Shown: piece after piece, positions 26,179-35,968 of the stretch
Position numbering within the stretch: position 1 is the stretch's first letter
Layout of the letters: each line of letters starts with the position of its first letter
From: an uncultured Ruminococcus sp.
Lineage (GTDB): Bacteria; Bacillota; Clostridia; Oscillospirales; Ruminococcaceae
Reading direction: 5' to 3'
Length of the DNA: 64,000 bases
NCBI GenBank assembly: GCA_910576995.1
Contig: CAJTLC010000007.1
Coordinates: 1-64,000 of the forward strand
Program-made: the position numbers and the translations under genes
Notes under the pieces: generated by a model
Database searches by the model: none
What the model was told of the DNA's origin: nothing
The model's input: only the letters and a program-made list of their open reading frames with translations

Positions 26179-27549
26179 ATGCCGTCATTTATGTCAGGTT
26201 CCAATATTACAGGTTTATGCAGGGAGCTTTCGGAAAATTCCGTTATCGACCCGAAGCTTTATGAAAAATATCATGTCAAGCGCGGTCTGCGCAACAGTGA
26301 CGGCACGGGAGTCGTTACGGGAATAACAAATATCTGTAACGTTCACGGTTATCTGCTTAACGAGGGCGAATTAGAGCCTATACCGGGTCAGCTTATTTAC
26401 CGCGGCTACAGCATTAACGATCTGGTGGAAAATGTAGAAGCGGAAGATAGATATGGATTTGAGGAGATAGTATTTCTGCTTCTTTTCGGACGGCTTCCGA
26501 AAAAGAAAGAGCTGAAGAATATAATTTCGTACATATCGCTGAAAAGGGATCTTCCTCCCGGATTTGTTGAGGATATGATACTGAAAGCGCCCTCGAAAAA
26601 TATCATGAACAAGCTTGCGCGTTCCGTTCTTGCGCTTTATTCTTACGACGACGACTGCGAAAACAAGGGGCTGGACAGCGAAATGAGGACGGCTATCAGC
26701 CTTATTTCGAAGCTTCCTGTTATCATGGTCAACGCTTATCAGGTAAAGCGGAGAGTTTTTGATAATGCAAGCATGATAATGCATCCAATAAATTACGAAG
26801 AAAATACGGCGCAGTGTATTCTCTCGATGCTTCGTCCCGACAGGCAGTATACCAAGGACGAAGCGCAGATGCTGGACAGGCTTCTTATGCTTCAGGCGGA
26901 GCATGGCGGCGGAAATAATTCCACGTTTACCTGCCGCGTTCTCACTTCGTCGGGTACTGATCCCTATTCCGCCTATTCTTCTGCGATATGTTCGCTTAAA
27001 GGTCCTCGTCACGGCGGCGCGAATATCAAGGTTATCAATATGCTCGACAATTTCAAGGCGAACATCAAAAACTGGGAAGACGAGGGCGAAGTTGCCGATT
27101 ATATGCGCAAGACCATTCGCAAGGAGACAAACGACGGTTCGGGACTTATTTATGGTATGGGACACGCCGTTTACACGATATCCGACCCGCGTGCGGTGAT
27201 TCTGAAAAAGAAGGCTTTCGAACTTGCAAAGGGCAGGGAAATAGAAGCGGAATTCCGGCTTCTCGATACCGTTGAGCGGCTTACTCCTGAAATTTTCAAG
27301 GAAGTCAAGGGAAGCGGCAAGGCTATGTGCGCCAATGTTGATATGTATTCGGGGCTTGTGTATCGTATGCTGGGAATTCCGGAGGAACTTTTTACTCCGC
27401 TTTTCGCAGTTGCGCGAATGGCAGGCTGGGCTGCTCACCGAATGGAAGAAATGCTTACGGGAGGACGTATAATTCGCCCTGCTTACAAGGCTATAGCGAA
27501 AAGCCGCGAGTATGTGAAGCTTGATGACAGAGACAATATCGAGAGATAA
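26179..27549 (+). CDS. gltA: Citrate synthase
   Basis: 456 residues. LIYRGYSINDL is the citrate-synthase N-terminal block. LQAEHGGGNNSTF and GMGHAVYTISDPRA hold the two active-site histidines. CANVDMYSGLVYRMLGIP holds the catalytic Asp. The enzyme condenses acetyl-CoA and oxaloacetate to citrate in the incomplete TCA branch leading to glutamate. The product is longer than the 370-residue archaeal-type enzyme and fits the Clostridia group of 440-460 residues. The lipoprotein gene that follows begins at the next base after the stop, so both are on one transcript. Confidence 0.93.
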   Translation: MPSFMSGSNITGLCRELSENSVIDPKLYEKYHVKRGLRNSDGTGVVTGITNICNVHGYLLNEGELEPIPGQLIYRGYSINDLVENVEAEDRYGFEEIVFLLLFGRLPKKKELKNIISYISLKRDLPPGFVEDMILKAPSKNIMNKLARSVLALYSYDDDCENKGLDSEMRTAISLISKLPVIMVNAYQVKRRVFDNASMIMHPINYEENTAQCILSMLRPDRQYTKDEAQMLDRLLMLQAEHGGGNNSTFTCRVLTSSGTDPYSAYSSAICSLKGPRHGGANIKVINMLDNFKANIKNWEDEGEVADYMRKTIRKETNDGSGLIYGMGHAVYTISDPRAVILKKKAFELAKGREIEAEFRLLDTVERLTPEIFKEVKGSGKAMCANVDMYSGLVYRMLGIPEELFTPLFAVARMAGWAAHRMEEMLTGGRIIRPAYKAIAKSREYVKLDDRDNIER

Positions 27550-28866
27550 ATGCTTAAATATTTAAAGATAATCTCGGCGGCGCTGTCGGTAATGCTGCTT
27601 TCGGGCTGTACGTTCGGCACGAGTATCGATACGCTTATGACGCCGCCGAAGCTAAGTCTGGAGCAGGAACAGATATACAGCGCGCTTACGGACGCGGCAA
27701 GCGGCTCGATAAGTTTGAAATACCCGAAATCCGGAAAGTATCTTTCAGCGTTCATTGTGGAAGATATCGACGGCGACGGCGGAAGAGAAGCCGTGGTATT
27801 CTATGAAAAAAACAGTCTTGCCGCACCTGAAAATACCCTTCGCATCAATATTCTCGACAGCGACAACGGCAAATGGCGTTCCGTTTATGATACGCCAGCC
27901 GACGGCTCGGAGATAGAGCGCGTCATGATCTCGCAGCTTGGCGAAAATCAGCGCATTAATCTGATAATCGGCAGCAGCCTTATAAACCGTTCCGAAAAAA
28001 CGGCGACTATCTACAGTTACAGCGATGGAAAACTGGAGCGGACTTTTTCGGATTCATATTCGTTTATTGACGTTACCGATCTTGACCGCGATGAAAACAA
28101 TGAATTTCTTTTGCTGAAAGGTTCTGCAAATGGAAATCCCGCTTCGGCGGAGGCGTATAAACTTGACGGCGAGGGCAAATATCACCGTTACAAAGCAGAA
28201 CTGAGCGGCGGTTTTACTGAATTCGACAGCGTTGGATATGGCGAATTTAACGAAGAACATACGGGATTGTATATCGACGCCGTTTCTGCGGCAGGATTTA
28301 TACAGACTGATATAATATTCATGAATGAAAAAGGGCTGAACAAAGTTTTTTCCGATCCGGAGGAATCGGCGGCAACTCTTCGTCCGTCAGGATGCAGCGC
28401 GTATGATGTCGACGGCGACGGAGTTATAGAGATACCGCTTCAAAGCGTAGCTCCCGGGTATGAAGATTCCGCAGAGGGCGAACAGCTTCGGCTGACGGAG
28501 TGGACAACGGTCAGGGAATCGGGAAAACTGAAAGGCAAGTACGCTTCATATTACAGCGTGGGCGACGGTTATGTATTTATATTTCCCGAAAAATGGCGGA
28601 ATAAGGTTACTGTGCGTCGGGACGCGGTAAACGACGAGATGGTTTTCTGCGCATATTCAGAAGAGGGAATAGGCAGGGAACTTATGCGTATCTATTGCGC
28701 GGATGACGAAGCTTCGGCAAAAGACAGGATATCAACGGGATATATGCTTTTGAGGTCAAAGGGCGAATCAGCGTATCTTGCCTATGTGTCGCCGAATTCC
28801 GATAACAGCGACGGACTTTCCATAACTGCCGCAGAAGCAGCGGTCGGATTTATATACAAGGAATAG
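27550..28866 (+). CDS. Lipoprotein with acidic DxDGDG repeats
   Basis: 438 residues, ATG directly after the citrate synthase TAA. Lipoprotein signal with Cys in MLLSGCTFG. The mature part has several calcium-binding-like segments (VEDIDGDGGREAVVF, VTDLDRDENNEFLLL, AYDVDGDGVIEIPLQ) typical of FG-GAP/VCBS beta-propeller blades, and a less repetitive C-terminal third. No enzymatic motif is visible. It is exported to the membrane surface. The two-component pair that follows 20 bp later may sense an envelope condition linked to it, which is inference from position only. Confidence 0.75.
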   Translation: MLKYLKIISAALSVMLLSGCTFGTSIDTLMTPPKLSLEQEQIYSALTDAASGSISLKYPKSGKYLSAFIVEDIDGDGGREAVVFYEKNSLAAPENTLRINILDSDNGKWRSVYDTPADGSEIERVMISQLGENQRINLIIGSSLINRSEKTATIYSYSDGKLERTFSDSYSFIDVTDLDRDENNEFLLLKGSANGNPASAEAYKLDGEGKYHRYKAELSGGFTEFDSVGYGEFNEEHTGLYIDAVSAAGFIQTDIIFMNEKGLNKVFSDPEESAATLRPSGCSAYDVDGDGVIEIPLQSVAPGYEDSAEGEQLRLTEWTTVRESGKLKGKYASYYSVGDGYVFIFPEKWRNKVTVRRDAVNDEMVFCAYSEEGIGRELMRIYCADDEASAKDRISTGYMLLRSKGESAYLAYVSPNSDNSDGLSITAAEAAVGFIYKE

Positions 28867-28886
28867 CCGAAAAGGAGTGAATGAAT

Positions 28887-29588
28887 ATGAAACGAATACT
28901 TATATGCGAGGACGAAGATGCCATCCGGGAATTTGTTGTGATAAACCTCAAGCGCGCAGGATATAACGTCGTTGACGTGAATTGCGGAGAGGCGGCTCTT
29001 AAAACTTTCGAAGCCGAGCATGGTAATTTCGATATTGTACTGCTCGATATCATGATGCCCGGAATAGACGGTTTTACGGTATGCAAAAAGATCAGAGAAA
29101 AAAGTTCCACTATCGGAATTATAATGCTTACCGCAAAAACGCAGGAAATGGATAAGGTCAGCGGTCTGATGATAGGCGCGGACGACTATATCACAAAACC
29201 GTTTTCTCCGTCGGAACTTACGGCGCGTGTGGACGCTATCTATCGCCGCGTATGTATGAGTTTCATTAAGAATGAAAAGCAGTCCGTCATAGAAAGCGGA
29301 CCGTTCGCGCTCAATCTCAAAAGCCGCATGGTCACCAAAGACGGCGTTCCGATCGAACTTACTCAGGTAGAATATCAGATACTGGAATATTTTATGAATA
29401 ATAAAAATACGGCTCTTGACCGTGCCAGTATTCTGAATCATATCTGGGGTGAAAGCTATTACGGCGACGATAAGATAATCGACGTCAATATCCGCCGTAT
29501 ACGAATGAAAATTGAAGAAGAGCCGTCCAGCCCGAAGTATATCATTACTATATGGGGATACGGCTATAAATGGAATGATATGCAGTAA
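28887..29588 (+). CDS. PhoB-type response regulator
   Basis: 233 residues from ATG 28887, preferred over 28881 because AAAGGAG is then nine bases away instead of three. Receiver with ICEDED acidic pocket, phospho-acceptor D54 (IVLLDIMMPGIDG), MLTAK and ITKPFSP. The C-terminal winged helix ends VNIRRIRMKIEE and GYGYKW. It is translationally coupled to the histidine kinase (TAATG at 29586-29590). The regulon is unknown. Confidence 0.92.
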   Translation: MKRILICEDEDAIREFVVINLKRAGYNVVDVNCGEAALKTFEAEHGNFDIVLLDIMMPGIDGFTVCKKIREKSSTIGIIMLTAKTQEMDKVSGLMIGADDYITKPFSPSELTARVDAIYRRVCMSFIKNEKQSVIESGPFALNLKSRMVTKDGVPIELTQVEYQILEYFMNNKNTALDRASILNHIWGESYYGDDKIIDVNIRRIRMKIEEEPSSPKYIITIWGYGYKWNDMQ

Positions 29589-31036
29589 TGGCAAAAAAAA
29601 GTATTACCAAACGTTGGATATTTAATAATTTAGGCGTTATCATACTTGCGCTTTTCGTAATTGAAATGGCGGTCATATATGCCGTTCAGAGTTATTATTA
29701 TAATTCAGCGAAGCAATATCTGATATCAAAGATAAATGCAGTAACAAGTGTTCTCAGTATTCATTCTCAGGACAGCGCCGCTAATTTTTCGGCTGAAATG
29801 CGTAATATGCTTGAAACTTTCAATGAAAAGGACAAGATAGAATTAATGGCGATAAATTCAAAAGGACGCGTAGTTCTGACTTCTTCGGGTTTTTCGCCTG
29901 ACGAGGATTCCGCTATGCCCGACTACGAAGAGGCTATGGAAAGCGGCGAGGGAAGCTATATCGGGAAACTTGCAGGCGGCGAAAAAATACTTGCCGTTTC
30001 CGTTCCGCTGTCGTCGTTCAACAGCGAATACAGTTCCGTACGTATGGTGACTTCCCTGACGGAGATCGACAATACCATAAAAGGCTACATCATATTTGTC
30101 ACGGCGATATGCGCGGCGATAATTTTCATAATAGTTATCACAGGACTTTATTTTGCAGGCTCTATTGTTAAACCGATAAGACAGATAAGCGGAATTACGC
30201 GGAAATTTGCAATGGGTGATTTTTCCGTGCGCATACAGAATAACAGCGACGACGAGATAGGCGAATTGTGTATGGCGATCAATCATATGGCGGACGAACT
30301 CTCTTCGGCAGAAGCCATGAAAAACGAATTTATATCTTCCGTTTCCCATGAGCTGAGAACTCCGCTGACGGCTATAAAAGGCTGGGCGGAAACGCTGATG
30401 GTGGACGGCGGAGAAAGTCCCGATACGATGCGCAAGGGCGTCAGCGTTATAGTAAACGAGACGGAAAGGCTTTCTCATATGGTTGAGGAACTTCTTGATT
30501 TTTCCCGTATGCAGAACGGTCATTTTACACTGCAAAACGCAAATCTTGATATTCTTGCCGAACTTGGCGACGCCGTTCTGATCTACAGCGATAAGGCTCG
30601 GCGCGACGGAATAAAGATATTCTACGACGAACCCGAAATGCTGCCTTTTGTGTACGGCGATAAAAACCGCATTCGGCAGGTGTTTATAAACGTTATCGAT
30701 AACGCCGTGAAATATTCCTCGGCAGGCGACAGCGTTACCGTGACAGCCTGCGAAAACGACGGCATGATCGAAGTTAAAGTTGCCGATACGGGCTGCGGAA
30801 TTAAGGAATCCGATCTTTTAAAGGTCAAGACCAAATTTTATAAGGCAAATCACACGCGGCGAGGTTCGGGAATCGGGCTTGCGGTCGCGGATGAGATAAT
30901 ACATATGCACGGCGGTTCGCTGAATATCACAAGCGCAGGAGAGGGAAAAGGCACAACAGTTACGATAATCCTGCCCGAAAGCGACAGGAAAAACAATATA
31001 AAAAATACTCAGGAGACGGAAAATGGGAAAAAATAA
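29588..31036 (+). CDS. Sensor histidine kinase with HAMP domain
   Basis: 482 residues. TM1 about 12-34, a small extracellular sensor with PAS-like spacing (about 35-158), TM2 about 160-190, HAMP (VKPIRQISGITRKFAMGDFSVRI), HisKA with phospho-accepting His near 254 (SVSHELRTPLTAI), HATPase with N box (VFINVIDNAVKYS), G1 (DTGCGI) and G2 (GSGIGLAVADEI). The layout is that of PhoR/WalK-like kinases. The stop overlaps the next gene by 14 bp. It forms a pair with the preceding response regulator. Confidence 0.93.
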   Translation: MAKKSITKRWIFNNLGVIILALFVIEMAVIYAVQSYYYNSAKQYLISKINAVTSVLSIHSQDSAANFSAEMRNMLETFNEKDKIELMAINSKGRVVLTSSGFSPDEDSAMPDYEEAMESGEGSYIGKLAGGEKILAVSVPLSSFNSEYSSVRMVTSLTEIDNTIKGYIIFVTAICAAIIFIIVITGLYFAGSIVKPIRQISGITRKFAMGDFSVRIQNNSDDEIGELCMAINHMADELSSAEAMKNEFISSVSHELRTPLTAIKGWAETLMVDGGESPDTMRKGVSVIVNETERLSHMVEELLDFSRMQNGHFTLQNANLDILAELGDAVLIYSDKARRDGIKIFYDEPEMLPFVYGDKNRIRQVFINVIDNAVKYSSAGDSVTVTACENDGMIEVKVADTGCGIKESDLLKVKTKFYKANHTRRGSGIGLAVADEIIHMHGGSLNITSAGEGKGTTVTIILPESDRKNNIKNTQETENGKK

Positions 31037-31964
31037 CAACTCGCAGGGCGGCGAAAAATTCAAATCAAAAATTGGCGGTCAGGCTCTTATCGAGGGCATA
31101 ATGATGCTTGGACCGCAAAAAGGCGCGATGGCTTGCCGTCTGCCCGACGGAACGATCGACCTTGAAGTCTGGGACGAAAAAAACGGTTCGGACGCGCCAT
31201 GGTATAAGCGTACGCCCTTTATAAGGGGATGTTTCAATTTCGTTTCCTCGCTTATCAAGGGGTATAAATATACAATGAAGTCGGCTGAAAAGCAAATGGT
31301 TGAAGAAGATGATGAAAAATCCGACGAAAAGCTTAGCAGCGGCGCATTTGATGTCGTTATGGTCATCGGAGCGTGCATAGGCGTCGTCCTTGCAATGGGT
31401 CTTTTCTTCGTGCTTCCGAAATTTCTCGTTGGACTTGTGCCTGATATTGCCGATTATGGAATCCTCAAGCCGTTGCTGGAGGGCGTTGTGAAAATAGCGC
31501 TGTTCGTGCTTTATATGTTTGTAGTTGGCTTGATGAAAGATATTAAGCGGCAGTATATGTATCACGGCGCGGAGCATAAAACCATAGCCTGTCATGAAGC
31601 TGAACTGCCTCTTACCGTGGAAAACGTCCGCAGGCAGACGCGCTTTCATAAGCGGTGCGGAACGAGTTTTATTTTTATAGTACTTATAGTCGGCATCTTT
31701 GTAATGTGCTTTGTGCCGAATCAGCTTGAATGGTGGCAGAGATCGCTTATCAGCCTTGCGACTCTTCCGATAGTTGTCAGCGTATCTTACGAGTGCATAC
31801 GGCTTGCCGGAACTCACGACAATCTTTTCACGCGTATTCTTTCCGCTCCCGGACTTGCCATGCAGCGTCTTACCACAAAAGAACCCGACGACAGCATGAT
31901 CGAGATCGCTATAGCGGCGCTGAAACCGTGTATTCCGGAAGACAGATCGGAGGATAAATGGTAA
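31023..31964 (+). CDS. DUF1385 membrane protein
   Basis: 313 residues. The N-terminal GGQALIEGIMMLGP is the family hallmark, followed by RGCFNFVSSLIKGYKY. At least three TM helices (about 112-138, 150-175, 217-245) surround the conserved MYHGAEHKTIACHEAELPLTVENVRRQTRFHKRCGTSF, which contains His, Glu and Cys residues that could bind metal. The function of the family is unknown. The conserved pairing with prmC, here with a 7-bp overlap, is common in Clostridia and suggests coordinated expression with release-factor methylation. Confidence 0.88.
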   Translation: MGKNNNSQGGEKFKSKIGGQALIEGIMMLGPQKGAMACRLPDGTIDLEVWDEKNGSDAPWYKRTPFIRGCFNFVSSLIKGYKYTMKSAEKQMVEEDDEKSDEKLSSGAFDVVMVIGACIGVVLAMGLFFVLPKFLVGLVPDIADYGILKPLLEGVVKIALFVLYMFVVGLMKDIKRQYMYHGAEHKTIACHEAELPLTVENVRRQTRFHKRCGTSFIFIVLIVGIFVMCFVPNQLEWWQRSLISLATLPIVVSVSYECIRLAGTHDNLFTRILSAPGLAMQRLTTKEPDDSMIEIAIAALKPCIPEDRSEDKW

Positions 31965-32809
31965 GCCGTTCCAATATTTATAGAGAAGCGATTGAAATTC
32001 TCAAGGGAAATGGGATTCCTGACAGCGAATTTGACGTTATGTGTATTTTTCAGGATGTTTTCGAAGAGCGTAATCCTATGTTTCTGCCTCTTGAAAATGT
32101 TTCGGAGGAGCGTGAAGATCAGATTCGCGGCATGATAAAAAGGCGTTCCGAGGGCGAACCGCTTCAGTATATACTTGGCGAATGGGACTTCTGGAACTGT
32201 ACGTTTAAAGTCGGCGAAGGCGTTCTTATTCCGCGTCCGGATACAGAAACTCTTATAGAGAACGTCTTGAAAATATGCCGCAGGAAGAATTTGAGATCGC
32301 CCAAAATAGCCGATCTTTGCAGCGGCAGCGGCTGTATTGCAATTACGCTGAAAAAGGAAATTCCTGCGGCGGAGGTGTATGCGCTGGAACTTTCGGAGCA
32401 GGCGATGGGCTATCTGAAGCGGAATTCCGAACTTAACGGCGCGGATATAAATATTATAGCCGCAGACGTTCTGGAAGAGAGTACCGCCGAAGAATTCCGG
32501 GAACTGGATATTATCGTTACGAATCCGCCTTATCTTACGGCGGAGGAAATGAACGAATTGCAGCCCGAAGTGCGGCGCGAACCTTATATGGCGTTATTCG
32601 GCGGAAAAGACGGGCTGGATTTTTACAGACGTCTTGCTCCGATATGGAGGGATTCACTGAAAAAAGGCGGAAGCTTTTGTTGTGAATTCGGCATGGGACA
32701 GCATGACGAAGTTAAAAAAATCTTACACGAAAATCATTTTATAAACATAGAATTTTCAAAGGACGCGGGCGGAATAATTCGTACTGCAGCGGCTGAAACG
32801 GAGGAATAA
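31958..32809 (+). CDS. prmC: Release factor glutamine N5-methyltransferase
   Basis: 283 residues. The N-terminal helical domain ends with GEPLQYILGEWDF, followed by the SAM-binding fold (LIPRPDTETLIE, IADLCSGSGCIAI) and the catalytic NPPY motif (IIVTNPPYLTAEEM). It methylates the GGQ glutamine of the release factors RF1 and RF2 and so supports translation termination. Its start overlaps the end of the DUF1385 gene, and recA follows after three bases. Confidence 0.95.
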   Translation: MVSRSNIYREAIEILKGNGIPDSEFDVMCIFQDVFEERNPMFLPLENVSEEREDQIRGMIKRRSEGEPLQYILGEWDFWNCTFKVGEGVLIPRPDTETLIENVLKICRRKNLRSPKIADLCSGSGCIAITLKKEIPAAEVYALELSEQAMGYLKRNSELNGADINIIAADVLEESTAEEFRELDIIVTNPPYLTAEEMNELQPEVRREPYMALFGGKDGLDFYRRLAPIWRDSLKKGGSFCCEFGMGQHDEVKKILHENHFINIEFSKDAGGIIRTAAAETEE

Positions 32810-32812
32810 ATA

Positions 32813-33997
32813 ATGGCAAAAAAGGAACTTGCAAAAAAGGCGGCGGTAGTAAGGCTCGTCGATGAAAGCGATAAAAAGGCGGCTCTTGCGAGCGCAATAA
32901 AGGTGATCGAAAAAAAGTACGGCGCGGGAGCGGTAATGCGTCTTGGACAGACTGATACTCTTAAAGTGGACGCGATACCGACAGGCTCTATGACTCTTGA
33001 TCTGGCTCTTGGAATCGGGGGCGTTCCCCGCGGAAGGATCGTGGAGATCTACGGACCTGAAAGTTCCGGTAAAACTACGGTCGCCCTTTCGATAATCGCT
33101 GAAGCGCAGAAAATGGGCGGCGAAGCTGCTTTCGTCGACGTTGAACACGCTCTCGATCCCGTGTATGCAAAGGCTCTGGGCGTAGATATCGACAATCTTC
33201 TGGTATCCCAGCCTGACAGCGGAGAACAGGCTCTTGAGATAGCGGAAGCCCTTATCCGTTCCGGCGCTATCGACGTTATAGTTCTCGATTCCATTGCAGC
33301 TATGACTACCCGTGCGGAGATCGACGGCGATATGGGAGATTCTCATGTTGGTCAGCTTGCAAGACTTATGTCGCAGGCGATGAGAAAGCTTACTTCGGCT
33401 ATATCAAAATCCAACTGCGTAGCTATCTTCATCAATCAGATACGCGAAAAGATCGGCGTTATGTACGGAAATCCCGAAACAACTCCGGGCGGACGCGCAT
33501 TGAAATTTTATGCGTCGGTAAGAATCGACGTACGAAAAGGCGAAGTCATCAAAGACGGCGGTCAGGTCATAGGTGCGAACACGAAGTGCAAGGTCGTAAA
33601 AAATAAAGTTGCTCCTCCGTTTAAGGAAGCTTCATTCGACATGATGTACGGCGAGGGAATTTCCCGTACCGGTGAAGTTCTGGATATCGCCGTTGATCTG
33701 GATATCGTCAAAAAGGGCGGTTCATGGTTCAGTTACGGAGATCGTAAGCTCGGTCAGGGACGTGATAACGTAAAGGAACTCCTTAAAAACGAGCCTGAAC
33801 TTATGAAGGAGATAGAGAAGAAGATCCTTGAAAAAAATGACGAAGAGAAAATACTCGGCGTCGGCAAAAAGAAAAAGGGCAAGGCTGCCGAATCAGCTTC
33901 TGAAGAGACCGAAACATCTGAAAATCCGGATATTGTCGAGGAGGATATTTTAGATAATATCGACGAGGATTTTGAAGAGTTTACGCCTGCCGACTGA
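32813..33997 (+). CDS. recA: Recombinase RecA
   Basis: 394 residues. Walker A GPESSGKTT near residue 81, VIVLDSIAAMTTRAEIDGDMGDSHVGQLARLMSQAMRKLT, NQIREKIGVMYGNPETTPGGRALKFYASVRIDVRK. The family core is followed by a long acidic C-terminal tail (SEETETSENPDIVEEDILDN). RecA filaments on single-stranded DNA carry out strand exchange and trigger LexA self-cleavage. No LexA box is visible directly upstream, because the gene sits within an operon behind prmC. recX follows two bases later. Confidence 0.97.
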   Translation: MAKKELAKKAAVVRLVDESDKKAALASAIKVIEKKYGAGAVMRLGQTDTLKVDAIPTGSMTLDLALGIGGVPRGRIVEIYGPESSGKTTVALSIIAEAQKMGGEAAFVDVEHALDPVYAKALGVDIDNLLVSQPDSGEQALEIAEALIRSGAIDVIVLDSIAAMTTRAEIDGDMGDSHVGQLARLMSQAMRKLTSAISKSNCVAIFINQIREKIGVMYGNPETTPGGRALKFYASVRIDVRKGEVIKDGGQVIGANTKCKVVKNKVAPPFKEASFDMMYGEGISRTGEVLDIAVDLDIVKKGGSWFSYGDRKLGQGRDNVKELLKNEPELMKEIEKKILEKNDEEKILGVGKKKKGKAAESASEETETSENPDIVEEDILDNIDEDFEEFTPAD

Positions 33998-33999
33998 TA

Positions 34000-34635
34000 A
34001 TGGAAATAACTTCACTTTCAAAATATAAGGGAACGACCTACGAAGCCGAGATCGACGGAATCAGGAAAATTTACCTGCATATAGATATAATAACGGATTT
34101 TGGGCTTTGCAAAGGCATGGAACTGGAACGCAGCGATCTGCGGAAAATAATTTACGCGTCAAATTTTCGGAGAGCGTATCAGTATTCTCTGTATTGCCTT
34201 GATTACCGCGATTATTCGGCGGAGGAAATGTTTTCAAAGCTGATGAAAACATATAAGAACGAAAGACTTTGCCTTGACGTAATCAAAAAACTTGCGCAAA
34301 CCGGTCTGATAGACGATGTAAGATATGCTGAAAAGCTTGTGATGAAGCTGGTTGGCACGAAGAAATACGGGTACAGGCGTGCGAAGCGTGAAATGCTGAT
34401 GAAAGGTCTCAAGGAGGAGACGATAGAAGACGCTCTCGAAGCTTTCGGGGACGTTTACGGGGAAAATCTCACTGAACTGCTGAGGTCAAAGTACAGCCGT
34501 CTGCTTACCGACAGCGGCGACAGGAAATCTATAGAAAAAGTAAAAAGCGCCCTTGTGAGATACGGCTACGGATTCGACGAGATAAATCGTGCTGTGAAGC
34601 AGTATTTTGAGGACGCGGAATATGCGGAGGAATGA
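34000..34635 (+). CDS. recX: Regulatory protein RecX
   Basis: 211 residues. The tandem three-helix repeats are visible: ALYCLDYRDYSAEEMFSKL, LAQTGLIDDVRYAEKLVM, KYGYRRAKREMLMKGL and the closing LVRYGYGFDEINRAVKQYF. RecX binds within RecA filaments and limits their activity. The N-terminal 50 residues (EITSLSKYKGTTYEAEIDG) are the usual Firmicutes extension. Co-transcription with recA is typical. Confidence 0.9.
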   Translation: MEITSLSKYKGTTYEAEIDGIRKIYLHIDIITDFGLCKGMELERSDLRKIIYASNFRRAYQYSLYCLDYRDYSAEEMFSKLMKTYKNERLCLDVIKKLAQTGLIDDVRYAEKLVMKLVGTKKYGYRRAKREMLMKGLKEETIEDALEAFGDVYGENLTELLRSKYSRLLTDSGDRKSIEKVKSALVRYGYGFDEINRAVKQYFEDAEYAEE

Positions 34636-34639
34636 CGAA

Positions 34640-35968
34640 ATGTCTATAAAGGTTGGAATGGTATCGCTGGGCTGCTCAAAAAATCTTGTGGATTCAGAGA
34701 GAATGCTGTTCAAGCTGAGAAAAAGCGGATATCAGCTCGTTACCGAGCCGGGACTTGCCGACGTTGCGGTAGTGAATACCTGCGGATTTATACAGTCGGC
34801 AAAGGAAGAAGCTATTGAAACAATACTGGAGCTTGCCGCGCTGAAAGCCGACGGTACGCTTAAAAAAATCATAATTACGGGCTGTCTTACCGAGCGTTAC
34901 AAGGAAGAGGCGGCGGAACTTTTCCCCGAAGCCGACGCTGTTATCGGGATAGGCTGCAATAAAGATATAGTTAATATTCTTGACGAAGTGCTTGCCGATC
35001 AGCGCGTGGTGAAATTTCCGCCGAAGCTTGACGCGGAACTTACGGGCGAAAGAATAATTTCGACGCTGCCGTTTTTCTCTTATCTCAAAATAGCCGAGGG
35101 CTGTTCCAATTGCTGCACATACTGCGCAATTCCAATGATACGCGGAAAATACCGCAGCGTTCCTATGGAGGACGTTCTTGCGGAAGCGCGCGAACTTGCA
35201 AAAAACGGCGTGACGGAGCTTGTTGTCATCGCGCAGGACACTTCTCGTTACGGTGAAGATCTTTACGGCGAATCAAAGCTTCACGAACTGCTTCGCGAAC
35301 TTTGTAAAATCGACGGCTTGAAATGGATACGCACGCTTTATTGCTATCCTGAGCGAATTACCGACGAGTTGCTTGACGTTATCGCCTCTGAGGAAAAATT
35401 GGTGAAGTATCTGGAAATTCCCATTCAGCATTGCGACGGCGATATTTTGTCGCGCATGAACCGCTGGGGCGACGAGGAAAAACTGGAAGCTTTATTTGCT
35501 CACATCCGCGAAAAAGTTCCAGGAGTCATACTTCGCACCACTCTGATCACAGGTTTTCCCGGTGAAACTGTTGATCAGTTCAACGATCTTGCAGAATTCA
35601 TACAGCGGGTTCGTTTCGACCGTCTGGGATGTTTCCCATATTCGGCTGAAGAAGGCACAAAAGCTGCCGAATTTCCCGATCAGATCGAGCCGGAGGACGC
35701 CGCTCGCCGTGCTGATATAATTATGGAGCAGCAGCTTGAGATAAGCTGTCAAAATAATCAGAAGCTTATGGACAGCGAGCTTGAAGCCGTCGTCGAGGGC
35801 TTCGACCGCTTCGGAGAATGCTGGTTCGGACGCACTCAAAACGACGCGCCCGATATTGACGGAAAAGTTTTCTTTACTTCTGAAAAACCACTGAAAATAG
35901 GGGAATATGTTAAGATAAAAATTACGGACACATTGGATTATGATTTGATAGGAGAGGTGATCGCGTAA
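34640..35968 (+). CDS. rimO: Ribosomal protein S12 methylthiotransferase
   Basis: 442 residues from ATG 34640 (GCGGAGG nine bases upstream). The N-terminal UPF0004 domain has three cysteines (LGCSKNLVDSE, NTCGF, ITGCLTERY). The radical-SAM motif CxxxCxxC is in GCSNCCTYCAIP. The C-terminal TRAM domain follows (about 375-440). RimO attaches a methylthio group to an Asp of ribosomal protein S12 and distinguishes itself from MiaB by SLGCSKNLVDSE. The end overlaps pgsA by one base. Confidence 0.95.
   Translation: MSIKVGMVSLGCSKNLVDSERMLFKLRKSGYQLVTEPGLADVAVVNTCGFIQSAKEEAIETILELAALKADGTLKKIIITGCLTERYKEEAAELFPEADAVIGIGCNKDIVNILDEVLADQRVVKFPPKLDAELTGERIISTLPFFSYLKIAEGCSNCCTYCAIPMIRGKYRSVPMEDVLAEARELAKNGVTELVVIAQDTSRYGEDLYGESKLHELLRELCKIDGLKWIRTLYCYPERITDELLDVIASEEKLVKYLEIPIQHCDGDILSRMNRWGDEEKLEALFAHIREKVPGVILRTTLITGFPGETVDQFNDLAEFIQRVRFDRLGCFPYSAEEGTKAAEFPDQIEPEDAARRADIIMEQQLEISCQNNQKLMDSELEAVVEGFDRFGECWFGRTQNDAPDIDGKVFFTSEKPLKIGEYVKIKITDTLDYDLIGEVIA

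Noticed and set aside
28881..28886. ATG 28881 as start of the second response regulator
   Set aside because: It is only three bases after AAAGGAG; ATG 28887 has normal spacing and gives the usual family N terminus.
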